From assembly GCF_028737315.1 (NCBI RefSeq), contig NZ_JAQZAO010000005.1, positions 186,001 to 250,000 on the forward strand: 64,000 nt of DNA, written 5' to 3'. The stretch is from Actinomycetospora lemnae. Lineage in GTDB: Bacteria > Actinomycetota > Actinomycetes > Mycobacteriales > Pseudonocardiaceae. A program made the translations under genes and the position numbers. The notes under the pieces were generated by a model, which saw only the letters and a program-made list of their open reading frames with translations, was not told the origin of the DNA and searched no databases. This document shows, one piece after another, positions 40,695 through 48,609 of this stretch (positions are counted from its first letter, which is position 1; the number at the start of each line of letters is the position of its first letter).

Positions 40695-41606
40695 ATGGGA
40701 CTGCTCGAGGACAAGGTGGTCGTGGTCACCGGTGCCGGGCGCGGCATCGGCCGCGGTGAGGCGATGGAGTGCGCACGGCAGGGGGCGGCGGTCGTCGTCG
40801 CGGAGTTCGACGCGGAGGCCGGCGAGGAGGTGGCGAAGGAGATCACCGCGGCCGGCGGCCGGGCGATCTCGGTACCCGGCGACGTCGCGGACGCCGACGT
40901 GGCCGACGGGCTGGTGACCACCGCGGTGGAGCAGTTCGGCGCGCTCGACGCCGTCGTCAACAACGCCGGCATCCTGCGCGACCGGACGCTGGTCAAGATG
41001 TCGGACGCCGAGTGGGACGACGTCATCCGCGTGCACCTGCGCGGGCACTTCGCCCCCACGCGCGCCGCGTGCCGCTACTGGCGGGAGAGCGAGCGGCCCG
41101 GGCACCTCGTCCACACCGCGTCGACCTCGGGCATCCTCGGCAACTTCGGCCAGTCCAACTACGGCGCGGCCAAGGCGGGCATCGCGGCGTTCTCGACGAT
41201 CGTGGCGATGGAGATGGCCCGCTACAACGTCACCTCGAACGCCATCGCCCCCTCGGCGCTGACCCGCATGACCGAGGCGCTGCTGCCCCCGGACGTGCGC
41301 GAGGACCGGCGGGCGAGCCTCGAGCGCGGCGAGTTCGACTTCTTCGACCCCGACAACGTCGCGCCCTTCGTCGCCTACCTGGCCTCGGACCACAGCAGCC
41401 ACATCAGCGGCAAGGTCTTCGGCGTGCAGGGCGACTCGGTGGAGCTCTACCAGCCGTTCACGTCGGTGGCCGAGATCCGCGGCGACGGGCACCGCTGGGA
41501 CCCCGAGGCCATCCCCGGGCGCATGGCGGAGCTCTTCGAGCAGGCCGGCATCGACCCGGCGCCGGAGAACATGATGGCCCGCTCCCGGCACCGCATCGTC
41601 GGTTAG
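40695..41606 (+). CDS. Short-chain dehydrogenase/reductase
   Basis: 303 residues. [13 protein letters not shown] is the NAD(P) glycine motif, [11 protein letters not shown] the structural NNAG, and the catalytic Ser-Tyr-Lys lie in [23 protein letters not shown]. The C-terminal extension [24 protein letters not shown] is shared with the 3-hydroxyacyl-CoA dehydrogenase-like SDRs of actinobacteria. Probably reduces or oxidises a hydroxyacyl or steroid-type substrate. Its stop overlaps the stop of the convergent CPBP gene. Confidence 0.87.
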   Translation: MGLLEDKVVVVTGAGRGIGRGEAMECARQGAAVVVAEFDAEAGEEVAKEITAAGGRAISVPGDVADADVADGLVTTAVEQFGALDAVVNNAGILRDRTLVKMSDAEWDDVIRVHLRGHFAPTRAACRYWRESERPGHLVHTASTSGILGNFGQSNYGAAKAGIAAFSTIVAMEMARYNVTSNAIAPSALTRMTEALLPPDVREDRRASLERGEFDFFDPDNVAPFVAYLASDHSSHISGKVFGVQGDSVELYQPFTSVAEIRGDGHRWDPEAIPGRMAELFEQAGIDPAPENMMARSRHRIVG

Positions 41607-42421
41607 GCGGGCAGGAACGGCAGCGCACCGCGCAGCAGCGCCGAGCCGACGAAGGCGACGACGTCGAGCAGCGCGTGGGCGCCGACCAGCGGCCACAGCC
41701 GCCCGGTGCGCTGCCAGTACCGCCCGAACACCAGGCCCATGAGCAGGTTGCCGAGCCCGCCGCCGAAGCCCTGGTAGAGGTGGTACGACCCGCGCAGCAC
41801 CGCCGAGATCGCCAGCGCCCGGTTCTCCGAGACGCCGAGGCGGCGCAGGCCGTGCAGCAGGTAGCCGACGACGAGCACCTCCTCGGCCCAGGCGTTGGCG
41901 CACGCGGAGACGATCAGCACGGGGACCGTCCACCACTGCTCGCCGAGCAGCGAGGGGATGACCGTGGTGTTGAGGCCCACCGCGCGGGTGGCGAGGTAGA
42001 GCCCGAGGCCCGGGATGCCGATGAGGGCCGCGAGCCCGACCGCGGCGAGCGCGTCGCGTCCCGGTCGCCGCCCGTCGAGCCCGACGGCGCGCGGGCCCGC
42101 CCCGGCCCGGACCAGCAGGTAGAGGCCCAGCGCCCCCCACGCCACCAGCGCGAACGAGCTCGCGAGCTGCGCGGCGAGGTCGGCCCACGGGTTGCGGGCG
42201 AGGCTCTCGTCGATGGCCACCCGGCGCTCGTCGAGCCGCACGGGCGAGGCCAGCGCGTCGAGCAGCGAGACGAGGCTCCGCACGCCCGAGAGCCCGAGCG
42301 TCACGGCGAAGACGACGACCAGCTCGGTGCGCAACAGCCGGCGCTCGCGCGGGACGAGGGGGGCGACGACCGGGCCGACGGGGCGCGTCCACCCGCGCCA
42401 CAGGTCCCGCGCCGCCGCCAC
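41603..42421 (-). CDS. CPBP-family intramembrane metalloprotease
   Basis: 272 residues, about eight membrane helices. The ABI/CPBP motifs are present: motif 1 with the Glu pair in [19 protein letters not shown], motif 2 with His in RGSYHLYQG, and a third His in [11 protein letters not shown]. These proteases cleave membrane or prenylated substrates or act in bacteriocin self-immunity. The start GTG 42421 lies 7 nt after TACCTT; much longer open frames upstream are shadows. Confidence 0.85.
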   Translation of the reverse strand: MAAARDLWRGWTRPVGPVVAPLVPRERRLLRTELVVVFAVTLGLSGVRSLVSLLDALASPVRLDERRVAIDESLARNPWADLAAQLASSFALVAWGALGLYLLVRAGAGPRAVGLDGRRPGRDALAAVGLAALIGIPGLGLYLATRAVGLNTTVIPSLLGEQWWTVPVLIVSACANAWAEEVLVVGYLLHGLRRLGVSENRALAISAVLRGSYHLYQGFGGGLGNLLMGLVFGRYWQRTGRLWPLVGAHALLDVVAFVGSALLRGALPFLPA

Positions 42422-42428
42422 CGCGCCC

Positions 42429-42434
42429 AAGGTA
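42429..42434 (-). promoter_or_regulatory. -10 box of a leaderless promoter (TACCTT)
   Basis: Minus-strand TACCTT lies 7 nt before GTG 42421 of the CPBP gene. Confidence 0.5.
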
Positions 42435-42496
42435 GGGGAGCCGCGCGGCGGGTGCCCGCCACGGTTGGCCCAGCACGCCGGGGGCATCCCGCTCCC

Positions 42497-43687
42497 GTGA
42501 CGCGCCACGCCCTGATCTCCGGGGCCAGCATCGCCGGCCCCGCGCTCGCCCACCAGCTCGCCGCTCGGGGCTGGCGCACGACGGTCGTGGAGCGGGCGCC
42601 GCGCCTGCGCGACGAGGGCCAGAACATCGACGTCCGTGGCGCCGGGCGCGAGGTCCTGCGCCGGATGGGTCTCGAGGACGCCGCCCTGGCCGCCGGGACG
42701 GGCGAGGTCGGCCTGCGGTTCGTCGACGACGACGGCGCCGCGGTGGCCGAGTTCCCGGCCGGGCAGGGCGACACGGCCGGCGGGACCGCCGAGATGGAGA
42801 TCCTGCGCGGCGAGCTCTCGCGCCTCATCCACGAGCGCACGCAGGACACGACGGCGTACCGGTTCGGCGAGCAGATCCGCGACCTCGACGACCACGGCGA
42901 CGGCGTCACGGTCCGGCTCGCCGGGGGCGAGGAGATCGAGGCCGACCTCGTCGTCGTCGCGGAGGGCACGCGATCGCGGACTCGGGACCTGGTGCTCCCC
43001 GACGCCGAGGTCACCGAGCTCGGCCTGCAGATCGCCTACCTGACGATCCCGCGCACCGCCGACGACGACCGCTGGTGGCGCTGGCACTCCGCGCCGGGCT
43101 CGCGCAGCACCAGCCTGCGTCCCGACAACCGGGGCACCACCCGGGCGATGCTCGCGTTCCTGGCCGACGTCCGCGGGCTCGGCGAGCTCGACCGGGACGC
43201 CCAGGTGACCGTCCTGCGCCGCACCTACGCCGACGTCGGCTGGGAGGCGCCGCGCGTGCTGGCGGCGCTGGACGACGCCTCGATGTACTTCGACGCCGTC
43301 GCCCAGATCCGGCTGCCGCGCTGGAGCACCGGGCGCACCGCGGTGCTCGGCGACGCCGCCTGGGCCACGGGCCCGTTCGGCACCGGGACGACGCTGGCGC
43401 TGGTCGGGGCGTACATCCTGGCCGGCGAGCTGGGGGACACCACCGACGTCACCACCGCGCTCGCCCGCTACGAGCAGCGGATGCGGCCCTTCGTCGCCCA
43501 GGCCCAGGACGTCAAGCCGGCCGCCCTGCGCGCGATGAACCCGCGGTCGGCGGCGGGCCTGGCGGTGCAGCGCCGGGTGCTCGGCCTCGCCGGGTCGCTC
43601 TCGTCGGTGTTCGGCGGGCTGGTCGAGAAGCTCGCGAGCCCGCCGGCGGACGCCGTCGAGCTCCCCGACTACCGGTTGACGGCCTGA
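42497..43687 (+). CDS. FAD-dependent monooxygenase (PHBH fold)
   Basis: 396 residues. [21 protein letters not shown] is the N-terminal FAD dinucleotide motif with Ser in place of a Gly, [13 protein letters not shown] is the DG-like motif, and [20 protein letters not shown] is the GD motif that binds the FAD ribose. It resembles TetX and aromatic hydroxylases. Substrate unknown. Start GTG 42497 has no good ribosome site. It is divergent from the CPBP gene with a 75-bp gap. Confidence 0.87.
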   Translation: MTRHALISGASIAGPALAHQLAARGWRTTVVERAPRLRDEGQNIDVRGAGREVLRRMGLEDAALAAGTGEVGLRFVDDDGAAVAEFPAGQGDTAGGTAEMEILRGELSRLIHERTQDTTAYRFGEQIRDLDDHGDGVTVRLAGGEEIEADLVVVAEGTRSRTRDLVLPDAEVTELGLQIAYLTIPRTADDDRWWRWHSAPGSRSTSLRPDNRGTTRAMLAFLADVRGLGELDRDAQVTVLRRTYADVGWEAPRVLAALDDASMYFDAVAQIRLPRWSTGRTAVLGDAAWATGPFGTGTTLALVGAYILAGELGDTTDVTTALARYEQRMRPFVAQAQDVKPAALRAMNPRSAAGLAVQRRVLGLAGSLSSVFGGLVEKLASPPADAVELPDYRLTA

Positions 43688-43737
43688 CCACCCGCCGGAT
43701 CGATGCGGCAGCTCCGCGGGCTGCCGGCCGACGTCGG

Positions 43738-43743
43738 TAACCT
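43738..43743 (+). promoter_or_regulatory. -10 box of a leaderless promoter (TAACCT)
   Basis: TAACCT lies 7 nt before GTG 43751 and sets that start rather than the ATG at 43703. Confidence 0.6.
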
Positions 43744-43750
43744 CGATGGC

Positions 43751-44194
43751 GTGCTGCGCCTGCTCGCGACCCCCCGGTGGATCGGGTGGACGCTGTTCGC
43801 GCTGGCCGCCGTGCTCGTCTGCGGTGCGATGGCCTGGTGGCAGGTCGTGCGCGCCGAGTCCCCCGGCGGGTCGCTGCTGAACGCCGGCTACGCGTTCCAG
43901 TGGCCGCTGTTCGGTCTCTTCTTCGCCGCGCTGTGGTGGCGCATGCTGCGCGCCGAGGCGAGGGCGCTCGACGAGGTACAGGCGCAGCGCCGGGTGCGGG
44001 ACGCCCCGACGCCCGTGCGCGCCGCCCCCGCCCACTCCCCGTTCGGGCCGCGGCCGGCGGGGGTCCGCCCCGGCGGGATGGACGCCGGGACGGGCGACGC
44101 GCCGGCGCCGGAGCGGGCGCGCTGGAACGCCATGTACGCCGCGCTGGCCGCCGGCGAGGAGCGTCGCGAGACCCCGGAGGAGAGACCGTCGTGA
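43751..44194 (+). CDS. Two-helix membrane protein, unknown function
   Basis: 147 residues. VLRLLATPRWIGWTLFALAAVLV begins directly in a membrane helix and a second follows after MAWWQVVRAE, a pattern like the first part of SURF1 but without the rest of that protein. The tail is charged and Pro/Ala-rich. Coupled to the DUF3817 gene by GTGA, an association seen in other actinobacteria. Function not known. Confidence 0.7.
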   Translation: MLRLLATPRWIGWTLFALAAVLVCGAMAWWQVVRAESPGGSLLNAGYAFQWPLFGLFFAALWWRMLRAEARALDEVQAQRRVRDAPTPVRAAPAHSPFGPRPAGVRPGGMDAGTGDAPAPERARWNAMYAALAAGEERRETPEERPS

Positions 44195-44532
44195 CCACCA
44201 GCAGTCCCCCCGACGCACCGCCCACCCCGGAGGTCGTCGCGGCGCTGCGGCGCTACCGCGTCGGCGCGTGGGTGGTCGGCGTCGGGCTGCTCGTCCTCGT
44301 CCTGGTCGGGATGCCGCTGAAGTACCTGGGCGGGGACGGCACCGTGGTCGCGATCGTCGGGCCGATCCACGGCTTCCTCTACATGGGCTACCTGCTGCTC
44401 ACCGCGGACCTCGCCTACCGCGACCGCTGGGCGGTCGGCAAGGCGGTCCTGGTGGCGCTGGCCGGGACGATCCCCTTCGTGTCGTTCGTGGCCGAACGGA
44501 AGATCACGCGCCCGCTGCGCGACGCGAGGTAG
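44191..44532 (+). CDS. DUF3817 membrane protein
   Basis: 113 residues with three membrane helices. VGPIHGFLYMGYLLLTADLAYRDRW and AGTIPFVSFVAERKI are the family's key blocks. Function unknown. Ribosome site GGAGGAGA lies inside the previous gene. The 3' end overlaps the convergent DUF2470 gene by 29 bp. Confidence 0.85.
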   Translation: MTTSSPPDAPPTPEVVAALRRYRVGAWVVGVGLLVLVLVGMPLKYLGGDGTVVAIVGPIHGFLYMGYLLLTADLAYRDRWAVGKAVLVALAGTIPFVSFVAERKITRPLRDAR

Positions 44533-45343
44533 CGCGCAGGCCGGGCGCCTCGTCCGCGCCGCCGATGAGGGCGCGGACGGCCTCGCCGAGCTGACCGGGG
44601 CACGACAGCGGTGCGGCGAACGGCAGGCGCACGTCGTGGTCGTCACCCTCGCTCTCGACGCGCAGTCGCAGGCCGAACCGGTCGACGCCGAGCGGCGCGA
44701 GCCGGTGCCCGGGGCGGCGCAGGTGCACCGGCAGCCGCGGGACCAGCGCGGACAGCGTGCCGGCGTGGGCGGCGGCGAGGTGCGCGAGCCACGGGTCGCC
44801 GGTGGCCGCGACGGGGTCGGGCGGCGCGGCGGCCATCGCGGTCGGGGCGAGTGCCTCGGTGCCCTCGGCGTCGGAGAGCACGACCATCGCCGGCTCCAGG
44901 CGCAGCAGCGTCTCGCCGTGGCCGACGTCGAGCAGGCGCTCGTCGGGCAGCTCGGCGGCGATGCGCAGCGCGGCGCGGCGCGCGACCCGCAGCGGCAGCA
45001 CCCGCAGCCGCCCGCTGACCCAGAGCAGGCCGCGCACCGGGCGCCGCACCGTCACCGGGGCGACGTCGGCGAGCTCCAGCATCACCGGCAGCAGGGCCTC
45101 GCCGCGCTCGCGCACCCGCAGCACCAGCGGGTGGTCCTCGGGGAACTGCAGGGTCGCCGCGCCCGTCGACGGCACGTGGTGCAGCGTCGGGGTGGCGCGC
45201 AGCTCGCCGTCGCCCTCCCCGGACTCCCCGAGCTCCCCGACGGCCTCCCCGATCACCGCCGCGTGCCGGGCGCGGCCGGCGAGTGTCCGGGCCCGCTCCG
45301 CGGGCGGCGGGACGGGCGGCGCGGGCGGTCGGCTCCTGGCCAT
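44504..45343 (-). CDS. DUF2470-domain protein, HugZ-like haem/iron-linked
   Basis: 279 residues. The N-terminal two thirds are a split-barrel-like region (RRPVRGLLWVSGRLRVL), and the C-terminal part AHLAAAHAGTLSALV with PLGVDRFGLRLRVE matches DUF2470, the domain found in HugZ-type haem-iron utilisation proteins. A role in haem or iron use is supported by a DtxR/IdeR-like box just upstream. Start ATG 45343 follows GAGGGAG. Fairly sure of the domain, less sure of the activity. Confidence 0.7.
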   Translation of the reverse strand: MARSRPPAPPVPPPAERARTLAGRARHAAVIGEAVGELGESGEGDGELRATPTLHHVPSTGAATLQFPEDHPLVLRVRERGEALLPVMLELADVAPVTVRRPVRGLLWVSGRLRVLPLRVARRAALRIAAELPDERLLDVGHGETLLRLEPAMVVLSDAEGTEALAPTAMAAAPPDPVAATGDPWLAHLAAAHAGTLSALVPRLPVHLRRPGHRLAPLGVDRFGLRLRVESEGDDHDVRLPFAAPLSCPGQLGEAVRALIGGADEAPGLRATSRRAAGA

Positions 45344-45361
45344 CGGACTCCCTCGGTGCGA

Positions 45362-45380
45362 CGAACTAAGGGGAGCCTAA
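45362..45380 (-). promoter_or_regulatory. Candidate IdeR/DtxR iron box
   Basis: Read on the minus strand, TTAGGCTCCCCTTAG matches the TTAGGTTAGSCTAACCTAA consensus best in the left half-site. It lies 19 nt before the DUF2470 start, in a rare AT-rich patch, over the likely promoter, so iron repression is expected. Confidence 0.55.
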
Positions 45381-45489
45381 TCAAACTTCTGCGACCGGCG
45401 CGAGACCCTCTCGCGGGCGCGTCCTCAGGTCACGGTGGATGTCCCACGCTTCGCCCGGGCCGGTGCCCGGACCGCTGCGGGCCGACCGC

Positions 45490-45495
45490 TACCGT
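45490..45495 (+). promoter_or_regulatory. -10 box of a leaderless promoter (TACCGT)
   Basis: TACCGT lies 7 nt before GTG 45503. Confidence 0.6.
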
Positions 45496-45502
45496 GCCGG
45501 GC

Positions 45503-46405
45503 GTGTCCACCGTCCCCCAGGCCGGCGGGGCACCGGTCGACGGTGTGCCCCCGCTGCTCCGCGCGATCGTCGACGACGCGACGCTCGTGGCCGAGGGACC
45601 GCGACCGGACATGGCGACCGTCGTCGACGAGCACTTCGCGGCCCGCGCCGCGGACGCCGGCGGGCTGCTCGGCTCGCTGGTCGTCCCCGTCTCGCGGCTG
45701 TCCGAGCTGGTGTCGGTGCTGGTCAAGCGCCGCCCGTCGGCACCGGTGCCGGTGGCCCTGTCGGTCGACACCGGCCTCGGCGGCGTGCCCAAGGCCCTGT
45801 CGCTGACCTCGTCGCGCTCGGCCCTGCTGGACCCGCGCACGGTCGAGATGCCGGCGCCGCACGACGTCGACACGGTCTGGCTCGAGCGGGTCACGGAGTT
45901 CGTCCCCGACGACGTCGTCGCCGTCGTCGAGCCGCGCCGTCCCGACGCCGAGGGCTCGGCGGACTGGCTCGACGGGGTGCGCCGGGTCGTCGACCACGGC
46001 TGCCGCCCCAAGCTGCGCTGCGGCGGCGGGCGCGCCGGCGCCTTCCCCGGCATCGGCGACGTCGCGGGCTTCCTGGCCCTGGCCGTCACCGCCGGACGGT
46101 CGTTCACGGCGAGCATCGGGCTGCGGTCGGCCGTGCGGCACACCGATCCCGCCACCGGCTTCACCCACCACGGCTGGCTGAACCTCCTCGTCGCCACCGT
46201 CCGCGGGCTCGGACCGGGAACCGACGCGCCGGTCGAGGAGCGCATCGGCGAGGCCCTGCTCGTCACCGACGGCGACGCCCTGGCCGGCGAGCTCGCCGAC
46301 GTCGGGCCCGAGGCCGCCGTGCGGGTGCGCTCGTTGTTCTCCTCGTTCGGCTCCACGGCGGTCGCGCAGCCCGGCCCGGAGCTCGCGCGCCTCGGCCTGC
46401 TCTGA
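45503..46405 (+). CDS. Conserved actinobacterial protein of unknown function
   Basis: 300 residues, soluble, alternating helix and strand, with KLRCGGGRAGAFPGIGDVAGFLALAVTAG and RHTDPATGFTHHGWLNLLVAT as the most distinctive blocks. The pattern suggests a TIM-barrel-like enzyme, but no catalytic motif can be named. The leaderless GTG 45503 sets the start. Lies 34 nt before pheA with a separate promoter between. Confidence 0.7.
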   Translation: MSTVPQAGGAPVDGVPPLLRAIVDDATLVAEGPRPDMATVVDEHFAARAADAGGLLGSLVVPVSRLSELVSVLVKRRPSAPVPVALSVDTGLGGVPKALSLTSSRSALLDPRTVEMPAPHDVDTVWLERVTEFVPDDVVAVVEPRRPDAEGSADWLDGVRRVVDHGCRPKLRCGGGRAGAFPGIGDVAGFLALAVTAGRSFTASIGLRSAVRHTDPATGFTHHGWLNLLVATVRGLGPGTDAPVEERIGEALLVTDGDALAGELADVGPEAAVRVRSLFSSFGSTAVAQPGPELARLGLL

Positions 46406-46425
46406 GCTGCGATGCACCCGGCCCG

Positions 46426-46431
46426 TAGTCT
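46426..46431 (+). promoter_or_regulatory. -10 box of the leaderless pheA promoter (TAGTCT)
   Basis: TAGTCT lies 8 nt before GTG 46440. Because that GTG precedes the repeat array, the repeats are translated. Confidence 0.6.
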
Positions 46432-46439
46432 CGGGTGAC

Positions 46440-47528
46440 GTGACCGGTCAGCGCGGGGGAGACGCAGCGCAGCGGAGCTCGACCCGTCGGACGGGAGACG
46501 CAGCGCAGCGGAGCTCGACCCGGCGGACGGGAGACGCAGCGCAGCGGAGCTCGGATCGTCGAGTCGCGTTCCTCGGCCCGCACGGCACCTTCTGCGAGCA
46601 GGCGCTGCGCACCCTGACCCCCGACGTGCTCGGCGAGGCCCTCGGCGACCCCGAGCCGTCGCTGCACCCGCTGGCGAGCACCACCGCCGCCCTCGACGCG
46701 GTGCGGGACGGGCTCGCGGACGCGGCGTGCGTGCCGGTGGAGAACTCGGTCGAGGGCGGGGTGCCCGCCACCATGGACGGGCTGGTGGCGGAGCCGCCGC
46801 TGGTCATCGTGCGCGAGATCCTCCTGCCGGTCCGGTTCTCGGTGCTGGTGCGCCCCGGCACCACGAGCGCCGATGTCGCGTCCGTCGCCTCCCACCCGCA
46901 CGGCGAGGCCCAGACGCGCCGGTGGATCGCCGAGCACCTGCCCGCGGCCGAGGTGCGCCTGACGTCGTCGACGGCCGCGGCTGCCGCGCAGGTCGCCGCG
47001 GGCGAGGTCGACGCCGCGGTGTGCGCGCCGGTCGCGGCGGCACACCACGGCCTCGTCGAGCTCGCGTCGGGCGTGCACGACTCGGGGGACGCGGTGACGC
47101 GGTTCGTGCTGGTCCGCCCGCCCGGCCCGCCCGGGCTGCCCGCGCCCACCGGCGCCGACCGGACCTCGATCGCCGCGACGACGGTGAACCGCCCGGGCGC
47201 GCTGCTCGCCGTGCTCACCGAGATCGCCGTGCGGGGCGTGGACCTCACCCGCATCGAGTCCCGCCCGCTCAAGGACCGCCGCGGCGAGTACTGGTTCTTC
47301 CTCGACGGCACCGGGCACGTCGCCGAGCCGGCGATGGGGGAGGCGCTGGCGGCGCTGCGACGTCGCTGCACCGACGTGCGGTTCCTCGGCTCCTACCCGC
47401 GTGCGACGGTGCCCGGCGACGACGCCCCCGACGCGCGCCTCGCCGACCCGGGCCCCGGGCAGACCGTGAAGGACTACACCGAGGCGGCGTCCTGGCTGGC
47501 CTCCCTGCGCGAAGGGACCGGCGCATGA
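46440..47528 (+). CDS. pheA: Prephenate dehydratase with ACT domain
   Basis: 362 residues. After a 38-residue N-terminal extension made of three repeat-coded GDAAQRSS units, the enzyme begins at RVAFLGPHGTFCEQAL, where normal homologues start. VPVENSVEGGVPATMDGL, TSSTAAAAAQVA and DAVTRFVLV are catalytic-domain blocks; TTVNRPGALLAVLTEIAVRGVDLTRIESRP is the phenylalanine-binding ACT domain with the ESRP motif. Converts prephenate to phenylpyruvate with feedback control by Phe. No alternative in-frame start exists after the repeats. Coupled to the phosphatase gene (ATGA). Confidence 0.93.
   Translation: MTGQRGGDAAQRSSTRRTGDAAQRSSTRRTGDAAQRSSDRRVAFLGPHGTFCEQALRTLTPDVLGEALGDPEPSLHPLASTTAALDAVRDGLADAACVPVENSVEGGVPATMDGLVAEPPLVIVREILLPVRFSVLVRPGTTSADVASVASHPHGEAQTRRWIAEHLPAAEVRLTSSTAAAAAQVAAGEVDAAVCAPVAAAHHGLVELASGVHDSGDAVTRFVLVRPPGPPGLPAPTGADRTSIAATTVNRPGALLAVLTEIAVRGVDLTRIESRPLKDRRGEYWFFLDGTGHVAEPAMGEALAALRRRCTDVRFLGSYPRATVPGDDAPDARLADPGPGQTVKDYTEAASWLASLREGTGA
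46457..46553 (+). repeat. Three tandem 36-bp units of the dispersed repeat (5' end of pheA)
   Basis: Units begin at 46457, 46493 and 46529; the first two are full 36-bp copies differing at one base, the third stops after GGAGCTCGG. Each codes GDAAQRSSTRRT. The core is the same DNA found in the Fpg/Nei gene and sppA but read one base out of step. Confidence 0.85.
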
Positions 47529-48184
47529 GCGACCTGCGGCTCGTCCTCGCCCGGCACGGGCAGACGCAGTCCAACATCGACCGGATCCTCGACACGGTGC
47601 TGCCCGGCCCCCCGCTCACCGACCTCGGCCGCGCGCAGGCGAGCGCGCTGGGCCGGGAGCTCGCCGAGGGCGCCGAGGGCACGGTGACCGGCCTCTACCA
47701 CTCGCCGGCGCGGCGGGCGGCGGAGACCGCGGGCCTGGTCGCCGAGCACCTCGGGCTGACGCCGGTGGAGGTCAGCGGCGTGCACGAGGTGCAGGTCGGC
47801 GAGCTCGAGGGCCGCAACGACGAGCGTTCGATCACCGAGTTCCGCCGGGTGGTCGAGCGCTGGCAGACCGGCGAGCTCGACGTCGCCCACCCCGGCGGCG
47901 AGACCGGCCGCGACCTGCTCGCCCGCTACCTGCCCGTCGTCGCCGACCTGCGCGACCGCCACCCCGACGGCGGCACGGTCGTGCTGGTCAGCCACGGCGC
48001 GGCGCTGCGGCTCGCGGCGGTGGAGCTCGTCGAGCGCGTCGGCACCCCGCCGCTGGACGAGGAGCACGTCGCCAACTGCGGGCGGATCGTCCTGCGCCCG
48101 CGCGGCAGCGGCTGGGAGCTCGTGGCCTGGCGCAGCGCCGTCCCCGGCGGCCTGCCCGCCAGCACCGACGACCCGACGGGCTAG
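47525..48184 (+). CDS. Histidine phosphatase family protein (phosphoglycerate-mutase-like)
   Basis: 219 residues. The RHGQT motif (phospho-His) is in LVLARHGQTQSN, with the second His in VLVSHGAALR and Arg/Glu in SPARRAAET and EVQVGELEGR. Broad-specificity phosphatase, like Rv3837c, which also lies next to pheA in M. tuberculosis. Coupled to pheA. A long hairpin follows. Confidence 0.88.
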   Translation: MSDLRLVLARHGQTQSNIDRILDTVLPGPPLTDLGRAQASALGRELAEGAEGTVTGLYHSPARRAAETAGLVAEHLGLTPVEVSGVHEVQVGELEGRNDERSITEFRRVVERWQTGELDVAHPGGETGRDLLARYLPVVADLRDRHPDGGTVVLVSHGAALRLAAVELVERVGTPPLDEEHVANCGRIVLRPRGSGWELVAWRSAVPGGLPASTDDPTG

Positions 48185-48195
48185 GTGCGCTTCGC

Positions 48196-48243
48196 GCAGG
48201 TGAGCAGAAAGGAGTGCTCCAGCACTTCTTTCTGCTCACCTGC
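48196..48243. terminator. 48-nt near-perfect hairpin between convergent genes
   Basis: Two 23-nt arms (one G-U pair) and a 2-nt loop: outer GCAGGTGAGCAGAAA with TTTCTGCTCACCTGC, inner AGTGCT/AGCACT. It starts 12 nt after the phosphatase stop and ends 8 nt before the convergent metallopeptidase stop, so a bidirectional terminator is likely. GCGCTTCGCGC precedes it as a small extra hairpin. Confidence 0.8.
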
Positions 48244-48251
48244 CGGAGGCA

Positions 48252-48596
48252 CTAGCCCCAGCCCAGGCGGTGCAGGGTCTCCTCGTCGATGCCGAAGTGG
48301 TGCGCGACCTCGTGCACGACGGTGACGGCGACCTCCTCGCGCAGCTCGTCCTCGTCCTCGCACGCATCGGCGAGCGCCGCGCGGTAGAGCGTGATCCGGT
48401 CGGGCAGGAAGCCGCCGTAGTCGCTGTAGCGCTCGGTCAGCGCGACGCCCTCGTAGAGCCCGAGCAGGTCCGGCTCCTCGGGGTGGCGCTCCTCGACGAG
48501 CACGACGACGTTGTCCATCGCGCGGGTCAGGGGCGGTGGCAGCTCGTCGAGGGCGTCGGCGACGAGCTCCTCGAACCGCTCGGGGCCGACCTCCAC
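48252..48596 (-). CDS. Zincin-like metallopeptidase family protein (Rv3836-like)
   Basis: 114 residues. The HEVAHHFGIDE motif (HExxH and downstream acidic residue) is at the C-terminus, and the N-terminal FEELVADALDELP matches the small actinobacterial zincin family typified by Rv3836. Substrate unknown. Leaderless: TAGCCT ends 7 nt before the GTG start. Confidence 0.87.
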   Translation of the reverse strand: MEVGPERFEELVADALDELPPPLTRAMDNVVVLVEERHPEEPDLLGLYEGVALTERYSDYGGFLPDRITLYRAALADACEDEDELREEVAVTVVHEVAHHFGIDEETLHRLGWG

Positions 48597-48603
48597 CGCC
48601 GCG

Positions 48604-48609
48604 AGGCTA
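48604..48609 (-). promoter_or_regulatory. -10 box of a leaderless promoter (TAGCCT)
   Basis: Minus-strand TAGCCT, 7 nt before GTG 48596; it overlaps the end of the septum-formation gene. Confidence 0.6.

Noticed and set aside
39453..42476. 1007-codon minus-strand frame
   Set aside because: Only the last 400 codons are arginine deiminase; the rest is antisense to the SDR gene and follows the leaderless arcA start.
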